This document shows, one piece after another, positions 4,525 to 5,168 of a DNA stretch of 5,168 bases (its first letter is position 1; each line of letters opens with the position of its first letter). The position numbers and the translations under genes are program-made. The stretch spans positions 1 through 5,168 of the forward strand of contig VGJH01000103.1 in the NCBI GenBank assembly GCA_016867505.1, in the 5' to 3' direction. The notes under the pieces are model-generated. The model saw only the letters and a list, made by a program, of their open reading frames with translations. It searched no databases and was not told the origin of the DNA. The stretch comes from Candidatus Bathyarchaeota archaeon (GTDB lineage Archaea > Thermoproteota > Bathyarchaeia > TCS64).

Positions 4525-4554
4525 GATTAAGAATCTAACCAAATCTGGTTAATC
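4525..4554. repeat. Inverted repeats in the 3' gap after the aminotransferase
   Basis: TAACCA (4536-4541) and TGGTTA (4546-4551) form a 6-bp stem with a 4-base loop. GATTAA (4525-4530) and TTAATC (4549-4554) offer a competing pairing. The position, 26 bases after the stop, suggests a 3' end hairpin; an operator is possible but no promoter is evident. Confidence 0.35.
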
Positions 4555-4640
4555 AAATTAATATCACCTTATTATTCATATAAACTCAATAATGGAATTG
4601 ATCTTCATGCTCGTTTAGATATTCTTGAAACTTACTCTAC

Positions 4641-4648
4641 TTTTTTTT
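4641..4648 (+). terminator. Poly-T terminator facing the convergent gene
   Basis: A run of eight T, following the dehydratase-aminotransferase genes by about 140 bases, overlaps the stop codon of the minus-strand gene. It would end rightward transcripts before they run into that gene. T-rich sequence at 4507-4522 may already act as a weaker stop. Confidence 0.5.
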
Positions 4649-5168
4649 ATACAAGTTCTTGTTTTAATTTGTCTACCCAACTCTTTGCTATATTATAATT
4701 TGTATTTCTATACAGAATTAAACATTTATTGTTAATGATTATATCATTAAAACTGTTTAAAATAAAATTTAATGAGAATTTGTGTATAATTTCCTTTAAA
4801 TCCTCATATTTAATTATTTTAAAAGGGACTAAGGCTGAATAATTGTTTGGATCTAATAGTGCTAATACATCAGATCCATCTTTAATCATTTTACCTTCAA
4901 GCCAAGTAACATCTTCTTGAGATAGAATACCCCTATTTTTCATGAGAATATGATTTCTGTCTCGAAATGCTTTTATTTTGTATAATAATAAAAGCTCTTT
5001 ACTTGGTATGAAAATTTTTTTATCGTTATTTAAAGTGACTTCTACCCTATATTTTTCACAAAGCTCAAATGGAATCTTTTTTGAAGAATCTTCAAGAAAT
5101 CTACCCTCATTTTCTTCATAAGTACAAGCATCAATTATTACATATCCAATAATATTTGATCCATTTTT
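4647..5168 (-). CDS. C-terminal part of a nucleotidyltransferase-like protein (partial, cut by right edge)
   Basis: The minus frame is open without a stop from 5168 down to TAA at 4649-4647, giving 173 residues of a protein whose start lies outside the window. The ATG at 4943 is internal: coding-quality sequence continues upstream of it and no ribosome site precedes it. Visible in the fragment: a strand-rich start (IIGYVIIDAC, 6-15), FIPSKELLLLYKIKAFRDR (53-71), and DVTWLEGKMIKDGSDVLALLD (86-106), followed by a helical end with a Trp (164). The pattern of a Pro-Ser-x-Glu-Leu-Leu helix with Lys and an Arg, then a Lys-Asp-x-x-Asp helix, resembles the substrate-side half of AbiEii/MNT-like nucleotidyltransferases, some of which act as toxins or defence proteins. 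The catalytic GS...DxD part would be in the missing half. Strongly AT-rich, unlike the neighbouring enzymes. Family call is tentative. Confidence 0.65.
   Translation of the reverse strand, partial: KNGSNIIGYVIIDACTYEENEGRFLEDSSKKIPFELCEKYRVEVTLNNDKKIFIPSKELLLLYKIKAFRDRNHILMKNRGILSQEDVTWLEGKMIKDGSDVLALLDPNNYSALVPFKIIKYEDLKEIIHKFSLNFILNSFNDIIINNKCLILYRNTNYNIAKSWVDKLKQELV

Noticed and set aside
4941..4943. ATG as the true start of the right-edge gene
   Set aside because: The frame stays open with protein-like sequence to 5168 and no ribosome site precedes this ATG.

Overview
The window looks archaeal, most likely from the TACK branch, possibly a Bathyarchaeia- or Thaumarchaeota-like lineage; the phylum is a guess. 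Four things point this way. A tRNA-Met(CAT) gene carries an intron in a non-standard place that fits a bulge-helix-bulge fold. TATA-like boxes (TTTAAATTTA, TTTAAA, TTAAAT) lie about 26-28 bases before predicted transcript starts. Typically archaeal families are present (a DUF211 protein, a short HTH_45-type winged helix protein). Genes with strong GGAG/GGTGA/GGAGG ribosome sites sit beside genes that have none and look leaderless.

Layout, left to right. Bases 1-25 may hold the start of a gene running left out of the window. The tRNA-Met gene with its own promoter follows (212-318). On the minus strand, a two-gene operon (DUF211 protein, then a VIT1/CCC1-type membrane transporter) fills 342-1397. 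A gap of about 300 bases (1398-1704) holds the promoters of two diverging units, a small palindrome, three CTGAA repeats spaced 13 bases apart, and perhaps a decayed reading frame. On the plus strand, a compact three-gene unit (1705-2192) encodes two very small single-span membrane proteins (36-39 and 30 residues) and an 82-residue winged helix regulator. Next come two PLP enzymes, a threonine/serine dehydratase (2329-3285) and a class V aminotransferase-like enzyme (3318-4499). At the right edge, a minus-strand gene is open from its stop at 4647 to the last base of the window. It is therefore a 173-residue C-terminal part of a larger protein with a nucleotidyltransferase-like look, not a 98-residue protein starting at an internal ATG.

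How they may work together. The DUF211-VIT pair suggests membrane metal transport or storage with a small soluble partner. The dehydratase and the class V enzyme probably share a substrate or pathway in hydroxy-amino-acid breakdown or interconversion, but the sequence does not fix the substrate. The micro-membrane-protein/regulator unit is the best candidate for an undescribed system: translation appears coupled along the chain, and the repeats at its promoter could be the operator for its own regulator.

The minus-strand genes (342-1397 and 4647-5168) and the gap next to the DUF211 gene are visibly more AT-rich than the enzyme genes, which may mean a different evolutionary history.
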